This document shows, piece by piece, positions 26,336 through 35,085 of a stretch of DNA of 64,000 bases. Positions within the stretch are counted from its first letter, which is position 1. Every line of letters starts with the position of its first letter. The position numbers and the translations under genes were made by a program. This DNA is from Symbiodinium natans. Lineage: Eukaryota; Sar; Dinophyceae; Suessiales; Symbiodiniaceae. The stretch covers positions 348,886 to 412,885 of the forward strand of contig CAJNDS010002412.1 in the NCBI GenBank assembly GCA_905221605.1, read 5' to 3'. The notes under the pieces were generated by a model that was not told the origin of the DNA, searched no databases, and saw nothing but the letters and a program-made list of their open reading frames with translations.

Positions 26336-26479
26336 TATAGTTTGGGAAATCCACCAATGCAATCCGTTAAGCCATGAAACACAGGCGCACTTCTACCTGT
26401 TTGTCTCAGAGGGCTTGAGTGCGATAGGTGCAACATACATGAAGGCAAAAGTGGCAAGGAGGTCCGAATATAAAATACA
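26336..26479 (-). repeat. 3' LTR of element 2
   Basis: 144 bp; one difference from the other LTR (G versus T in the TACCT(G/T)TTTG segment). Bounded outside by ATAAG. Confidence 0.92.
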
Positions 26480-26487
26480 CCCCCCTC
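26480..26487 (-). promoter_or_regulatory. Polypurine tract of element 2
   Basis: GAGGGGGG in element sense, directly before the 3' LTR. The longer string CGACGAGGGGGG recurs at 31171-31183, and ACGAGGGGGG at 27197-27206. Confidence 0.8.
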
Positions 26488-26810
26488 GTCGAAGCGTAAA
26501 ATGCTGAGGCGCTGTCAACGAAGCCACGGCGTGCACAGTTAGTGCCGCATTGCCTTTTCTACTGCATGTTCAGAGCACTGTAGCCCGAGGTGTGAATTCC
26601 AAAAAGCACACCGCCGATCACCGCGCACCGACTTCAAAAATATCCCGGCCAGCCCTAAGAGGCGGCGTATTCTTTGTTTGGTTCCGTTTGCTGGAACGTC
26701 GGCGGGGATACAGACACGGTATGAGCAAACACCGCAGAACACAACGCGTGCCGCAAAAGAGGAAAACAAGGCAATGGCAAACGTGTTGCGCAAACGCAAA
26801 ATGTGGTGTA

Positions 26811-27158
26811 TTACCACCTACGGCTATGATCACAGCGCCATGGAGTGTGGCGGTCTTGCTGCCAGCTGCTCCAGTCCCATTCGGTCCAGCGATTCTCAGA
26901 GCGCCAGTCTCCCGACCACCAAGCTCCGTGGTCAGACCAGCCCCACGTTGAGGACGACCATGTGTCGGCCTCCTCATTGCGAGGGGCGTTGCGCTCCTGT
27001 TGCCGGGCACGACGCTCATCCGCGAGCCTTTGTGCTGCACGTGAGGCCTCGGCGTCATCTTTCATTTGGCCAACCAATGTTCTCGCTGCGGAATGATTGT
27101 CACGAACCACCGCCTTCAGGAAGACCTTGATGTCGCCGGCCTCAGTCGCACGTGGGAG
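26811..27158 (-). CDS. Trp-rich tail after the in-frame TAG of the SGNH/KptA frame
   Basis: The same frame as 27159-30848 continues past its TAG for about 116 codons with no ATG start. It has a charged helix (SRAAQRLADERRARQQERN) and then a Trp-rich tail (GWSDHGAWWSGDWRSENRW). A similar Trp-rich tail ends the third frame of element 1. Read-through, a point mutation or a sequencing error could explain the stop. 26488-26810 looks like the 3' untranslated region. Confidence 0.5.
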   Translation of the reverse strand, partial: LPRATEAGDIKVFLKAVVRDNHSAARTLVGQMKDDAEASRAAQRLADERRARQQERNAPRNEEADTWSSSTWGWSDHGAWWSGDWRSENRWTEWDWSSWQQDRHTPWRCDHSRRW

Positions 27159-30100
27159 CTAAATGGTGCCTTCGCAGAAGGTAAGAATGTGGCTCACCCC
27201 CCTCGTAAAGAAGGCGACGCGAGAAAAATCCTCAACACCATAGAAGCTACCAAGCCAGGCAAAACCGATGGGCTCCTCCTGGTCATTCGACAATAATCCG
27301 GCCTGGATGAGATCACCGGCGGGCTTGTCGAAGTACACCATACGGCAAAGTGCCGTGTGGTCCACTTGGCTTGCTTCCAAACGACGGCTCGATCCGTAAC
27401 CCAATGCTCTCTGTTCACGATTGCGGCCAGGATTCGGGAGATAAGCGAAAGCAACGCACTCCTGAATTGACAACAACCGGCGAGTCCATCCATTTCGGAC
27501 CGCGTAAATGGCATAGTTGTGGTCAGAATCGAATTTGTCGAGCATGCCAGAGTGTCCTTGGCCACGGAAGTGCTTAAGGCTTTGCTTTGCCTGAGCAATA
27601 GCCTTTCCATCGACAGACTGAGCGCCGCGGTTGTCGTGCTGTCCTGAGCCCCGGCGTACCTGGTCAGCCGTCAGCTGCCAGAGCCGGTGGCCAGTTTCCT
27701 GGGCGATCTGGTCGAGGACGTCGTTGCGCTTGCGGCTCATAAACATGCGGAACGTTGACTGCCTGCTTCCTTTGGTCAGGAAACAGCCACAATGGAAGCA
27801 ACGATGCTGCCCCTCCAAACGTAGGTTGCCGCAATGATCGCACTGGATGCGGGTCAGGCTCCCGGCGCGCTGAGTACCAGCCGCTTGACCAGAGGATGCT
27901 GCACCAACATCTGCATCGCCACCAGCGACGATTTCGATATATCCAGCAGTCGACCTCGTAGGCGATATCTCCTGGACGTCAATGTCGGTGTTGAACGTCA
28001 CCCTCGGGCCTTCGGGAACATCTTCATCTGTACCCAAAGCATCCGCCGCAACTGGGAGCTCGACCTTGATGATTGGCTTGATCGCAACGTCTTCAGGCTC
28101 CTCATCCTCGTGTTCGTAGATAACCTCCACGGTATCTTGCGGTTCGTCTCCACCGGCGGGAAGAGTGAAACCGGCCTCCTCAGATTGAGGGGCATCAGTT
28201 TCCTCGACTCTGCTCCAGATGACGGTGTCAGACGCCGTGTCCCGTATGTACAGCACGCAGCTGCCAGGGACCGACTGACTTGAGAGTACACCTTCTGATC
28301 TGGAGTAAAAGAGCCCCACGCCAAGTCGGAGGGCCTCACGTGTGTCAACCACGAGCTCAAAAGGACGATCGGCACGTACACCAGCACGATTTTCGTGATG
28401 TCCGACTTCGCGATCAGAAAAATACACATGGGCGTTGGCTGTTCGGTAGCCGGGGTAGAAAGCTGATTGCACAATCTTGAAAGCGCGGTCCTTGAATGTT
28501 CTGTGGTAGAGACGTTTGGGAGTCTCTTCCCAGCAAAGGACCGGCCTACCTTCGAAGGTGGCGTCGTGGTCACTCATCTCATTCTTCGGGATACACGACA
28601 GCCAGCAGTCGCAAATTTGCTCGTCGGAGGCAGTCTCCATCAAACCTTTTGAATGCCCCTGCCTTGCACGAATCAGCACGGGGTATCCGGCCAGACCATA
28701 GTAGTCGGCGAGTTGATGGTTTCTGTCGGCCTTGAGCTCAAAGCGACCCTTGTTGTCGTTCTTCACCATGGACAACAAGACGCCAAGGCCGTAGCTGGTG
28801 CCGCAGTCGTAGTTCACACGATCGAGAACATCACGGGTCCGACACCAAAGCTCCGAGTCGTGCATGTCGTCGTAGATTTTGCCTCTAACGACCCCGGTCA
28901 CATAGTTGCGAGTCCCACGTGGAATTGGCACAGCGGAAAAATTGGGGAGGTCCTCAGGAGACAGGATCACCCAGTCGGCCTCATCATCAGATGGGCGTTG
29001 TGCGATCGTGTCCCAGTCGAGGCCCAACATGTCGACGAGCTGGAAGTCATCGGACACCCTAAGGTATCCTGTGGGGATAACTTCGTCGCCGCTTCCGCTG
29101 GTCTTCGCCTTCTTCGGCTGTGATGGCCCAATCTCTGCGGCTGCGGCTGAAGAAGATGCAGACGATGCTTTGTCGAACACTTCGCCGCGCCCAAGCAAAC
29201 GTTGCTTGGTTGCCTCAGGGTCCCGGTTTGTTGCAGCCCGAGATGCAGCGATGACGGCCTCCCCAGGACGGGGGGCGTTGTCAACTGCTTCCTGCTGGCT
29301 AGCCTCAAACTGGTCCTTTGGGACGTATTCGCCGCTTTCCAATCGGACCATGTTGGGGAACTCGCGGTCCTGCAAGCGGATTGGTGCCCCAGTTGGGAAG
29401 CTCTCCTCTGGGCCATCAAAATAGACGTCGTCCCACGGATCGGCCTCGACCAGTGGCTGAAAGACTTCTCTTGCCCTCGTCCTCTGCAGTCTCTTGAAGA
29501 TCTGGTCGTCAATCTGCGCGCCCACGGCGAACCGAGCATTCGGTCGCGGGACGTGCTGGTAATTCACCAGTGTGCGATCCAGGTCCTCAGTGCGGAAAAA
29601 CGAGCATTGATGGCGCAGCACCATGATTCGAGCCGTGGCTCCAATCCACCGAAGCAGTTGCCGTCGATGATTGGTGTCCTCAAGGAAGTGATATGAGTCG
29701 TACTTCCTGATTTGGGTTGCAGGCACGTTGAAGTTTTTCACGGCCAGCCCAATTTGGGCGGCATAGTCAAGGATCTCCTCCATCAAAGTGCCCCACTCTC
29801 GCGGGAGAAAGTAGGCCTTGTGGTCCGTCGCAGAGGTGAGGAGGACGGTGCCAACGTGGGGGCGCTTCTGGAGTTCCTTGAGCTTGTGCAACTCACGCAG
29901 AATTTTGGGGCCTATGAAGCTCCACTGTCCTTGCGCGACATGCGGCCTTCCCCTCCATTTCTCTGTTGAAGGTTTATAGTTCGGATCCAAGAACAGCCCC
30001 TTTTCGCCCACAAGTTCATTTGCGTTCCAGACGATCATCACATCCACCGACAAGGTCTTGTCGATTGCACCAGCCCTCTCCCACGTGTTGATCTTGTCAA

Positions 30101-30848
30101 CGGCGAGCTGTACCAGCCGCGTGAGATTGGACCCCCATGACGGGATGTACTCGACTCCTTGAAAGTCGGGAAACACATTGGTGCGGTTGACGGTGATGTC
30201 GGCGTGCAAATCGGTCTTGTAGTTCCCCTCAGTCAGGAAAGTGGTAGACGAGTCAGCAACGATGATCAATGAGCGCAAGCGGCCACGAATGTGTTCGGGC
30301 TGGAGCATGGCAAGGCCTTGATCACTAAGTAAGCCGACTTTTGCCACATTCCCGCATTCCGCGGGGTTCTTGAAGGCAAATTCACAAAGTACAGGACGCG
30401 GCACATATTTGTAAAACTCGTTCACGGCGTGCTCGCCGTCCTCCAGTGCTGCCATGGTCCGATATTCCGAACAAAGAGCGGTCTCAGTGAGACGACGTGC
30501 CCACCAGCTGAAAAGCACCTCCGTTGGTGCAACGATGCCAGCGGTGGTTCGCTCCATGTTCGGCGAGCAGTGGACTGCCGCGATGGCGCAGCAGGCAACT
30601 AAGGTGTTTGTAGTCCCGAAATTACACGTGCTGGTTTCGGCGCGAGTCTGCGACAAAGTGTTGATAGCACATGCGGAACGTTTCGATAAACTGTCACAAA
30701 ACACTTTCCAATCATGGTGAATGCAATCAGTCATGATGTAAGTGTAGCTCTCAGAGTTCCTAAGGTCCTTGCCCCTAGACTCTCCGTTGTTTGTGATTGT
30801 GATCACACCTGTGAGCTGCCAGCCGCTGCATTGGAACAGAGGATGCAA
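27159..30848 (-). CDS. SGNH-like plus KptA/Tpt1 RNA 2'-phosphotransferase frame of element 2
   Basis: The open frame is 1,229 codons; the true start is probably downstream of 30848. Residues about 195-390 have an SGNH-hydrolase-like order: IIVADSSTTF (block I Ser), IVWNANEL (Asn), KYDSYHF (D-x-x-H). Residues about 690-870 match KptA/Tpt1 well: DNKGRFEL, PVLIRARQGHS (the RxxQGHS signature), LYHRTF, AHVYFSD, and FYSRSEGVLSSQSVP. Near residues 1003-1022 lies a Cys4 zinc ribbon (CDHC...CFHC). The KptA family removes splice-junction 2'-phosphates with NAD+; the role in a retroelement is unknown. YHRT replaces the usual YHGT, and the NGV block reads EGV, so activity may be altered. The frame ends in a TAG beside a polypurine-like copy. 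Confidence 0.78.
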   Translation of the reverse strand: MHPLFQCSGWQLTGVITITNNGESRGKDLRNSESYTYIMTDCIHHDWKVFCDSLSKRSACAINTLSQTRAETSTCNFGTTNTLVACCAIAAVHCSPNMERTTAGIVAPTEVLFSWWARRLTETALCSEYRTMAALEDGEHAVNEFYKYVPRPVLCEFAFKNPAECGNVAKVGLLSDQGLAMLQPEHIRGRLRSLIIVADSSTTFLTEGNYKTDLHADITVNRTNVFPDFQGVEYIPSWGSNLTRLVQLAVDKINTWERAGAIDKTLSVDVMIVWNANELVGEKGLFLDPNYKPSTEKWRGRPHVAQGQWSFIGPKILRELHKLKELQKRPHVGTVLLTSATDHKAYFLPREWGTLMEEILDYAAQIGLAVKNFNVPATQIRKYDSYHFLEDTNHRRQLLRWIGATARIMVLRHQCSFFRTEDLDRTLVNYQHVPRPNARFAVGAQIDDQIFKRLQRTRAREVFQPLVEADPWDDVYFDGPEESFPTGAPIRLQDREFPNMVRLESGEYVPKDQFEASQQEAVDNAPRPGEAVIAASRAATNRDPEATKQRLLGRGEVFDKASSASSSAAAAEIGPSQPKKAKTSGSGDEVIPTGYLRVSDDFQLVDMLGLDWDTIAQRPSDDEADWVILSPEDLPNFSAVPIPRGTRNYVTGVVRGKIYDDMHDSELWCRTRDVLDRVNYDCGTSYGLGVLLSMVKNDNKGRFELKADRNHQLADYYGLAGYPVLIRARQGHSKGLMETASDEQICDCWLSCIPKNEMSDHDATFEGRPVLCWEETPKRLYHRTFKDRAFKIVQSAFYPGYRTANAHVYFSDREVGHHENRAGVRADRPFELVVDTREALRLGVGLFYSRSEGVLSSQSVPGSCVLYIRDTASDTVIWSRVEETDAPQSEEAGFTLPAGGDEPQDTVEVIYEHEDEEPEDVAIKPIIKVELPVAADALGTDEDVPEGPRVTFNTDIDVQEISPTRSTAGYIEIVAGGDADVGAASSGQAAGTQRAGSLTRIQCDHCGNLRLEGQHRCFHCGCFLTKGSRQSTFRMFMSRKRNDVLDQIAQETGHRLWQLTADQVRRGSGQHDNRGAQSVDGKAIAQAKQSLKHFRGQGHSGMLDKFDSDHNYAIYAVRNGWTRRLLSIQECVAFAYLPNPGRNREQRALGYGSSRRLEASQVDHTALCRMVYFDKPAGDLIQAGLLSNDQEEPIGFAWLGSFYGVEDFSRVAFFTRGVSHILTFCEGTI
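27197..27206 (-). promoter_or_regulatory. Internal polypurine-tract copy B
   Basis: ACGAGGGGGG in element sense, inside the last codons of the SGNH/KptA frame. Confidence 0.5.
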
Positions 30849-31209
30849 CGATCCATGCCTTCCTTAGTGGGAGTCCTTGGTGATCCAAGATCCCTAGCAT
30901 GCATCCGTCACAACGATACAGTTCAAGATCGTAATCCTGAATCAGCTTTTGCACTTCACCCCACTTCCAATAGTCACACTCTTTTGGGAGCTCGAAAGCA
31001 ACCTGTGGTTTGAAAGTTTTCATTCTGCGCAAGAGAGACTTGAGCTGTTTCAACAGTTCAAGGAACAAACTTTGGTGTTGCTGCCATTTGGGGCTGTTAG
31101 GAGTCATTCTGTTCCACGGACAACCACCCGTACACGGAAGCGACGCGAATACGAGAATCGGCTTAAATGCTCCCCCCCTCGTCGCAGAGGGTTCGGATTT
31201 GGGAAACAA
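30775..31209 (-). CDS. Methyltransferase-like domain of element 2, separate frame
   Basis: A 144-codon open frame overlapping the end of the RT/RNase H/oxygenase frame. The preceding frame ends with a motif-I-like VEFCCSPDSRLG; this one continues with FASLPCTGGCPW, then FELPKECDYWKW and a DGCMLGI block. The spacing resembles motifs I, IV (Pro-Cys) and VI of a Rossmann cytosine methyltransferase, but I cannot confirm the family. Cytosine methyltransferases have been reported in some dinoflagellate retrotransposons; whether this is one of them needs a profile search. It is probably translated as part of the polyprotein after a frameshift. Confidence 0.4.
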   Translation of the reverse strand: MFPKSEPSATRGGAFKPILVFASLPCTGGCPWNRMTPNSPKWQQHQSLFLELLKQLKSLLRRMKTFKPQVAFELPKECDYWKWGEVQKLIQDYDLELYRCDGCMLGILDHQGLPLRKAWIVASSVPMQRLAAHRCDHNHKQRRV

Positions 31210-33790
31210 CCGACTTCAGCGTAGAATCCTTAAGGGCGTTTTGTTGGTCCGTAACACGAATGATCTTACAACCCTGAGCAGCCGGACGCGCGTCACCCAA
31301 GCGACTATCGGGCGAACAACAAAATTCAACGATGATTCGTTTGCAGCCCGACGGCCTCGAGAGATCTCGGGCAGGCGAAGCGGTGGCGGCCGGCGCAGGC
31401 AGCCTGAAATTGAGTTCTTTGAGTTGGGCTGCCTCGTCACTGGCAAGTGATTCTTGCGAGCGCGAGGAGTAAGCGACAATGGAGAAACGGGTTCCAGTAA
31501 AAGGCAAAACGCAGTGCAAGTTTCGGGGGTTAAAGACGAGAGCTTGGTTGTGTGTGGACACAGCACGTCCTTTAAGGTGCTTACCGTTGGGGCCAACTCT
31601 GACAATGGCACTATCAGATGGAACACTAGGGTCCTCCAACCACAACTCTCCACCTTTAAAATCCCCAACACTGAGTGCGAAGCTCATGCTATCCTTAGCA
31701 TTCCCATGGTCCTTGTGCACAGAGGCACCAGTGCTGCTGCTGAGCAGCACGGAGTTCCAGGTGAAGTCTTTCGGAGCATGTGCTTGCACTACGCCGTTTA
31801 GGAATCGGGCAATCTGAGGCCACCGGCGGGTTGCCTTAGTCACCCCTTGCATGCCCCCGTAAGTCCATTGCCCAAAGATGTGATAGTAGCTGCGATTATC
31901 AAGCTTAATCATCTTTCGCTTGGTTTTATTGGGATACATGACTTGGGCTACACGCAACAAAGCCTTAGTACTAAAGTCGCGTTCCTTGTTAAGCTCTTCT
32001 GCGATCGCACAGGGGTCGTTCACCGGCTGCACCACAGGGTGAGCGTGAACGGCGGGCTTGTTGATGAGGTGAGCATCGGACTCGTGGACCTTTGACTTTC
32101 CTCCCCCCTGAAGAGGGACATCGACGTGCGCGATAAGCCTTAGTGCATGCTCCCATTTGCCTCGGTCAGCGAAAGGCTTGGTAAAGATATCAGCTACTTG
32201 CTCGGTGGTGTCGACATTGATCATGTCGAAAAGGTTACGTTCGAATTGTTGTTTGATCCACGCAAAAGAGATGCGTTGAGTCCGGTCGGTGTGACGTAGT
32301 TTTTCGCTGTCACCTTTAAGGAGGATAGTAATAGTGGCCTGGTTATCCTCAAGGAGTTGAACAGCAAACTTGGGGCTAAGATGTACCTTGAGGCCGTTCA
32401 AGTCGGCGACACTTCGTCCATCCGCCCTGCACTCACCGTAACGGATCTCATCGAGTTCGGGATCAATCCGTGCGACGATGTCACTCTCCCTTTTGTTGGC
32501 GTTGGTTTTCGGCCTAGCTTGATAGCTGGCGGTCCTGCCTGCAACCTCACGCCATAGGAAAATCCAAAGACTGAGGCTGGGCAGACCCTGAGCGCGAATA
32601 CCTTGGTTTGCAGCCACAACCTCACTCTCAGTGCTCGAAGTGGTGATGCTTGTCTGTTTCTTGGAAAAGGCATTTAAGGGAAAGTAAGTGTTGGGGCCCA
32701 CTAAGTAGAGGGCGCAACCTGATGTGGATTTGCTGTCATGACTACCAGCGTGGTCAGCATCGCAGAACATCCACAACTTACAATCTTGAACGCGATCTCC
32801 AATGAAACCTCTCATCCGAACTTCAAGTGAAGAGTTTATGTAGCTGATCAAGCGATGTAGAGCGACGTCGCAGTCGCGAGACCACTTGGTGACTCTGGAC
32901 GCTAAGGCCTGAGTGGCACGTAACAGATCCCATCTAGCCATTCTCGCAGCAAACAAGACTTTCATGAGCACTCGGCTAGCAATCGATTGCAGCTTACCGG
33001 TAGGTTCGTTGCTTTCAAGGATCTTCGCAATCCGGTTTTCATGAAAGGGGGTTGCCACTTGCTTGAGGGACTTCTTGTCAACCTTGGCCAACTCGCAGTA
33101 CCTATCAACGCATGACACCAAGAAATCTCGCATATCGTAATATACAACATTCGCGGGCGTGGTCATGGATGGGATCTTCCCTTGACTGATTGATTCAGTG
33201 CTCTTGAACTTACTCTGACGAGCTTCTCGCTTAGCTTCGGCTTTTGACCTTTTAGGTTTGTTACGCTTCGCTGCGAGAGCGTGAGAGAAGTCCTCGCCAC
33301 TGACCTCAGCGATAGGGAAGTATGTTTTCCCTGTCCACCAACCTGATTGGTTTGCGGGGCCCCCCTGATTCAAGTCATCATGGGTAGGGTCCCTACCATC
33401 ATCAAACACCGTGATTCGTTGACAGCCTATGTGGGGAAATTTCAGCACATCATCCTGCGTGGGCACGTAAAGTTTCCTACGGGGATAGATGTGGTGTCTA
33501 ACGACTGCAGCTAGCTCAGTGTCGACCTCCCAAAAATCCTCTTTGCGATTCGGCCGGACTTGATAGTCGGCAGCTGGGCTAGCGTACTTCTTGTCGAAGA
33601 CGTAGGCAAACGGGTGGTCCTCCCGGGACAACTGAACCTGATTCTGCTCAACGTGATGGCATCCGAAGTACCGCCCCAAGACTTCGGCTGGTTCCATGTC
33701 AATCACCTTAGCGATTAACTCCCAACCCTTGGAAATTTTGTCCTGAGGACCGGCCATCTTGAAGTCATCAACGTACACAACAAGCAGCAA
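31163..33790 (-). CDS. RT C-terminal half, RNase H and 2OG-Fe(II) oxygenase of element 2
   Basis: Begins just before the RT catalytic motif VVYVDDFKMAG. RNase H carries CDADHAGSHD, TSSTESEVV, LLEDNQATI and QVADIFTKPF, all four acidic sites. Residues about 680-785 form a 2-oxoglutarate/Fe(II) dioxygenase-like domain: VHKDHGN (H-x-D), GDFKGGELWLE, NLHCVLPF (distal His) and TGTRFSIVAY (Arg for the co-substrate). The segment after about residue 800 starts the methyltransferase-like domain, which continues in another frame at 31209. The N-terminal RT half lies in the preceding frame (33798-34754), so the break falls inside RT. Confidence 0.8.
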   Translation of the reverse strand: MLLVVYVDDFKMAGPQDKISKGWELIAKVIDMEPAEVLGRYFGCHHVEQNQVQLSREDHPFAYVFDKKYASPAADYQVRPNRKEDFWEVDTELAAVVRHHIYPRRKLYVPTQDDVLKFPHIGCQRITVFDDGRDPTHDDLNQGGPANQSGWWTGKTYFPIAEVSGEDFSHALAAKRNKPKRSKAEAKREARQSKFKSTESISQGKIPSMTTPANVVYYDMRDFLVSCVDRYCELAKVDKKSLKQVATPFHENRIAKILESNEPTGKLQSIASRVLMKVLFAARMARWDLLRATQALASRVTKWSRDCDVALHRLISYINSSLEVRMRGFIGDRVQDCKLWMFCDADHAGSHDSKSTSGCALYLVGPNTYFPLNAFSKKQTSITTSSTESEVVAANQGIRAQGLPSLSLWIFLWREVAGRTASYQARPKTNANKRESDIVARIDPELDEIRYGECRADGRSVADLNGLKVHLSPKFAVQLLEDNQATITILLKGDSEKLRHTDRTQRISFAWIKQQFERNLFDMINVDTTEQVADIFTKPFADRGKWEHALRLIAHVDVPLQGGGKSKVHESDAHLINKPAVHAHPVVQPVNDPCAIAEELNKERDFSTKALLRVAQVMYPNKTKRKMIKLDNRSYYHIFGQWTYGGMQGVTKATRRWPQIARFLNGVVQAHAPKDFTWNSVLLSSSTGASVHKDHGNAKDSMSFALSVGDFKGGELWLEDPSVPSDSAIVRVGPNGKHLKGRAVSTHNQALVFNPRNLHCVLPFTGTRFSIVAYSSRSQESLASDEAAQLKELNFRLPAPAATASPARDLSRPSGCKRIIVEFCCSPDSRLGDARPAAQGCKIIRVTDQQNALKDSTLKSVVSQIRTLCDEGGSI
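31171..31183 (-). promoter_or_regulatory. Internal polypurine-tract copy C
   Basis: CGACGAGGGGGGG in element sense. It matches the 3' polypurine tract over 12 bases and encodes the final Asp-Glu-Gly-Gly-Ser of the upstream frame. Confidence 0.55.
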
Positions 33791-33797
33791 ATCTAAT

Positions 33798-34754
33798 TCA
33801 GCATGATAGAAAACAGAGTGCCAAATATCCTGGTAAAACGGCAGTAAATCCTATACTCTCCAGTTGCTCGGTACAGTACCGCTCCCAGATACCGCCTGAG
33901 TCAGGGTGCCCGTACAAAGCAAGCCGGAGGGGACAAACAGGATCCTCATACCCTGACCACTCTTTTGGCCATCTGTTTCGGGGAAGACGAACCCACGTTT
34001 CGATTCCTTTGAAAAGGGCTTGTGTGTATGCAGCAATACCATCAGCTTGCTGTTTCACGTACCCGGGCTGGCTGCCAAACACATCGATTATCTTTCCGGC
34101 CTCCATACTAGCGGGGCTTGATCCTAGCTCGGCAAAAATGGCGTGGTCGTGGTTTTCATCCTGAACATTGTTGCCTTGAAAAACACTACGACCCTTCCAT
34201 TTCTTTTGGGGATGTCCATCCGGGAGCTCGTCCCCTTTGACCGAACAAATCTCAAAGATCTTCCCGAAATGGGCCTTGACATTCTTGTGCTTGGCTTCAG
34301 CCGCCACGTCACGGTACTCCCGAACTTGCTTCTCGAGCCAGCAAGACTTGTCAGCAAGTTTCTTCCACTCACGATCCATAGCTTCTTTTGCTGCGGGAGT
34401 ACTCTCAATCTCTTTAGACCCGACAACCCTGGCAACCAAGGCAAACATCTCACCCGCAACCTGACCAAGCTTCTCCCAATATAAGGACGCCATGCGCTCT
34501 CTATGGGGCTCAGGGTCAGGTTCAGTGACGACAGGCATAGCCGGGGAGTCTCTGAGGGCCTTGCGAGCGTCTTCCTCAGCTTCACGGGCCTTTTTGCGTT
34601 CATACCTTTCAATGTCAGCCTCCCGTTGTGCCTTGGAATACATGTGCCAGAATTCCGAAGGGGTATCGGGCGGCCTCTTGGAACCTTTCTTATCCCTGAC
34701 CAATCTAACCCCATCCCAGTTGTACCCCTTGGGGACTTTCCTCCCATCGGGCAT
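33798..34754 (-). CDS. RT N-terminal half of element 2
   Basis: An open frame of 318 codons with a charged N-terminal linker, then RT segments: KGRSVFQGNNV, FAELGSSPAS, QADGIAAYTQALFKG (motif A Asp) and LALYGHPDSGGIWER. It runs out of frame after residue about 305, shortly before the VDD motif in the next frame. A one-base change near 33840 separates them. Confidence 0.7.
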   Translation of the reverse strand: MPDGRKVPKGYNWDGVRLVRDKKGSKRPPDTPSEFWHMYSKAQREADIERYERKKAREAEEDARKALRDSPAMPVVTEPDPEPHRERMASLYWEKLGQVAGEMFALVARVVGSKEIESTPAAKEAMDREWKKLADKSCWLEKQVREYRDVAAEAKHKNVKAHFGKIFEICSVKGDELPDGHPQKKWKGRSVFQGNNVQDENHDHAIFAELGSSPASMEAGKIIDVFGSQPGYVKQQADGIAAYTQALFKGIETWVRLPRNRWPKEWSGYEDPVCPLRLALYGHPDSGGIWERYCTEQLESIGFTAVLPGYLALCFLSC

Positions 34755-34764
34755 GGTCTTAGGG

Positions 34765-35085
34765 TCATGTCTCGGTAAGGTGGAGGAAGGCCTTGGGCTC
34801 AGTCGTTGCAGCCTTAGAGGATTTAGGAATGTCCCTCCCCAACCAGTCCTCCTCAGCTCCGACGTCTTCAGGAACGTAGTCCTCGTTTTCCTTAGCCACT
34901 TGGTCTAAGTACTCGGACAGACGTTCCTTCAAATCGGAGTCGTCCAGATTAGGTGCACCGGGCGATGACGAAGACCCGCCCGGCGTTTCCCCAGATGGGG
35001 CGCGTGGTTCAGTACCTTCCGTTCTGTCGCCACGAGCAGTCCTGATCTGAGAGGGCCGGCTTGCGGAGGCTCTCCTGCAGTGCAA
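34765..35085 (-). CDS. Linker fragment between integrase and RT of element 2
   Basis: A 106-codon frame, Ser/Pro-rich and then acidic (LKERLSEYLDQVAKENEDYV), bridging the integrase and RT frames in a third reading frame. Not a separate gene; part of the broken polyprotein. Confidence 0.55.
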   Translation of the reverse strand: MHCRRASASRPSQIRTARGDRTEGTEPRAPSGETPGGSSSSPGAPNLDDSDLKERLSEYLDQVAKENEDYVPEDVGAEEDWLGRDIPKSSKAATTEPKAFLHLTET

